Source of the DNA: Coniferiporia sulphurascens
Lineage: Eukaryota; Basidiomycota; Agaricomycetes; Hymenochaetales; Hymenochaetaceae
Length of the DNA stretch: 64,000 nt
Assembly (NCBI GenBank): GCA_002794785.1
Contig: NBBA01000001.1
Location: 1,178,001 to 1,242,000, forward strand
Direction: 5' to 3'
Shown: positions 62,201 through 64,000 of the stretch, one piece after another
Position numbering within the stretch: the first letter of the stretch is position 1
Layout: each line of letters starts with the position of its first letter
The notes under the pieces: model-generated
The model's input: only the letters and a program-made list of their open reading frames with translations
What the model was told of the DNA's origin: nothing
Databases searched by the model: none
Position numbers and translations under genes: made by a program

Positions 62201-64000
62201 GGGGCTTCAAAGGAGGACGTGTGTAACTTGCCTACTGCCGCGTGAAGATCGCGCTACGATCTGTTATACTTGTGATCATGATAAATTCTTTCATCTCCTG
62301 AACAAAGACGAGGGAAGCACCTTTGGAACGCCGCTTCTGATGATCTAGAACGTGACACAACAATAATTCTCTGTACTTCCAAGAGGTGGCGAGCGAGTCA
62401 GCCACTTGTTGTACATGTAATCACAGCCGAATCAGTTCTGATGGTAGCAGGTACGCACGAGGTCTTGGTTTCATAGACTTTCATCCAAGATGCGTCTGCA
62501 TCCGAGTCGATGCGAGTACGTGGCTGGCACTGGTGGGACGATTGACGTGTGACCGAAAGTCACGTGAAGTACCCATACAAGGCCTCTGCGTCCCTAACGG
62601 GAGAACCCCGCATTATTATATCACATTCCTGATTTCGCTATCATGGGCATCCATGTGTCCACGTTTCTTCCCCTATGAAACGTGATTTCAAGTTCGATCA
62701 GCCCGCAACCAGGCCCTTTGCGGACCGTTTAACCCACCCTCTTCTCCACCCATAGAGTCACAGGACGGGTGGACATCACGAAAGCATGGTAGTGAATGCG
62801 TACTCCCGGGCGCTTGTGTCCACAATCACACCCACATACGAACCGTGTGCTGTTCTCCGACTCTCCGACCCCCCGATCGCCCGCGCTCGGCACGGGGCGA
62901 AGTTTGGGTCTGGCACTCACGCATCCCTGGTAGCGGGAAACTTTCGTCTCTCGATTGATCAAGCTTAGTCTCTCGAAACGCCCGGGCGCCCGCGTTAGGT
63001 TTCTTCCAGACGGCAGTTCTGCAGGGCTGTCGCTACTTGAGCGCTGCTCGTCCGGAGCCTGAGAGGTAATCCTAATTTTTTTTGTGGGGTTCCCGCATTC
63101 CTTAGCATCAAGCCTTGATGGAGAGTCGGAACTAGGTTGGGAAGCCCTGCGAGGCACCGCATGCACGCACGCACGCTTGTTGCATCCGTCCCTTTCGATT
63201 AGTTGTGTTGCCGTCACTCAAACAGCCTAGCATTTACTTTTTTGCATTGCATGCGTGTCGGCGAAAAACTAGAGCCCCCCCCTTCTCTTCCCCTCTTACC
63301 TTTCCAAGCCAGACACATAGGGCCGGTCGCCGCTAACCCCGCCCGCTTAGTCAAACTCAACAACAGAAAGGTGATGCGGCGGCAAAGAGTCGACGTCAAG
63401 GCCCAAGTCTGACTAGTCGTGTACAGCACAATTGGGAGGGGCTTAAGCGCGATCATGTCGGATGCTTGACTTGAAGGGAACGCCGTGTTCATTGGTGACG
63501 TCTAGCTGTGTTTCAAGGTTTCTTTTGCTACAGGTGCCTTCTCTTTGCAAGTATCCTTATCCCCACCTCCACCACCCGCTTGAAACAGAGAGATGGATGC
63601 TATGTAGTTTGGCATCATATTGGATAGCCGAGACGCTGAGGTTCCCGCGAGACAGCGTCCCCTGGACCGTCCTTGTACACGCATGAGATTCAGACCACTT
63701 GCCGTATCAATCAATACGTTGCGATATCGGGTGTATGTCCGTTGAACAGATCCCACAGTGCTTATTGATTTGGGGAAGTGCTGTATAAACGGGGCTTACG
63801 ACAGTAATACGACTTGCACGGGATTTCTCGAATGTCTTTGTCTGATTAACTCTGATCAAATTTTAAAAGTGGTGTGAGAAGGAACAGCGCTTTTCTTTTC
63901 TAGCGACAAGTTGGTTAGCCCATCCATTCAAAAATGTCTTTCGTACTTGTGGCAACCGGCTAATATTCGAGAAACTGCTGCCTTTCCATCCCAATTCAGT

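Larger units (their letters stand above)
53611..63063. repeat. Dispersed octamer AGCCTGAG / CTCAGGCT
   Basis: Thirteen copies lie at 53614, 53669, 53675, 54783, 54885, 55766, 56648, 56995, 57653, 58588, 59700, 60920 and 63056, in both orientations. I found only two others in the rest of the window (35021 and 49058). Confidence 0.6.
51539..64000. other. 12 kb gene-poor region rich in simple repeats
   Basis: No exon with family resemblance was found on either strand. Open frames are short, overlapping and often made of simple repeats. The left 700 bp hold the promoter of the cyclin gene. The rest has microsatellites, scattered GAGTC-type runs, and a strong excess of the octamer AGCCTGAG. No transposase, reverse transcriptase or integrase peptide is readable. 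Confidence 0.5.

Noticed and set aside
1..64000. CRISPR arrays, rRNA or prophage features
   Set aside because: No regularly spaced identical repeats, rRNA-like segments or phage-type gene blocks are present; the sequence is eukaryotic.

Overview
The window reads as nuclear DNA of a filamentous basidiomycete fungus, most likely an agaricomycete. Its genes are cut by many GT-AG introns of about 44-75 nt. Its recognisable proteins are fungal housekeeping and accessory families. There are no bacterial-style operons. All names come from reading the translations and recalling families; no database search was possible.

Layout. 0-2.3 kb: a 15-exon CNNM/Mam3-type membrane transporter on the minus strand, with unusually small internal exons. 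5.5-10.4 kb: three paralogous 2-oxoglutarate/Fe(II) dioxygenases (one plus, two minus) with nearly identical exon structure. 12.1-14.7 kb: a truncated BCS1-like N-terminal copy directly followed by a BCS1-like AAA ATPase that lacks a clear N-terminus. 17.5-25.8 kb: a small serine-rich protein, retromer VPS35 (minus), a GPALPP/DUF3752 protein (plus) and an unrecognised protein (minus). 25.9-31 kb: repeat-rich, with two diverged direct copies of a ~700 bp element. 32.5-38.7 kb: a heterotrimeric G-protein alpha subunit (minus) and the U3 snoRNP protein UTP18 (plus). 39.8-44.9 kb: the meiotic TPR protein Spo22/Zip4 (minus), divergent from a small two-helix membrane protein. 45.4-46.4 kb: coding-like exons of an unknown gene (minus). 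48.4-51.5 kb: a Pcl/Clg1-type cyclin with a very long Gln/His/Ala-rich tail (minus). 51.6-64 kb: about 12 kb with no gene I can support, rich in simple repeats and in one octamer.

The genes mostly act separately: trafficking, ribosome biogenesis, meiosis, signalling and cell cycle. Only the dioxygenase trio forms a functional-looking cluster. The most striking observations concern splicing. Keeping the G-alpha C-terminus in frame at its expected length calls for a one-nucleotide exon. Restoring the conserved DUF21 motif in the CNNM gene calls for 10-nt and 3-nt exons. Two GC-AG introns also occur. The G-alpha protein also replaces a coupled acidic/arginine pair around its nucleotide.
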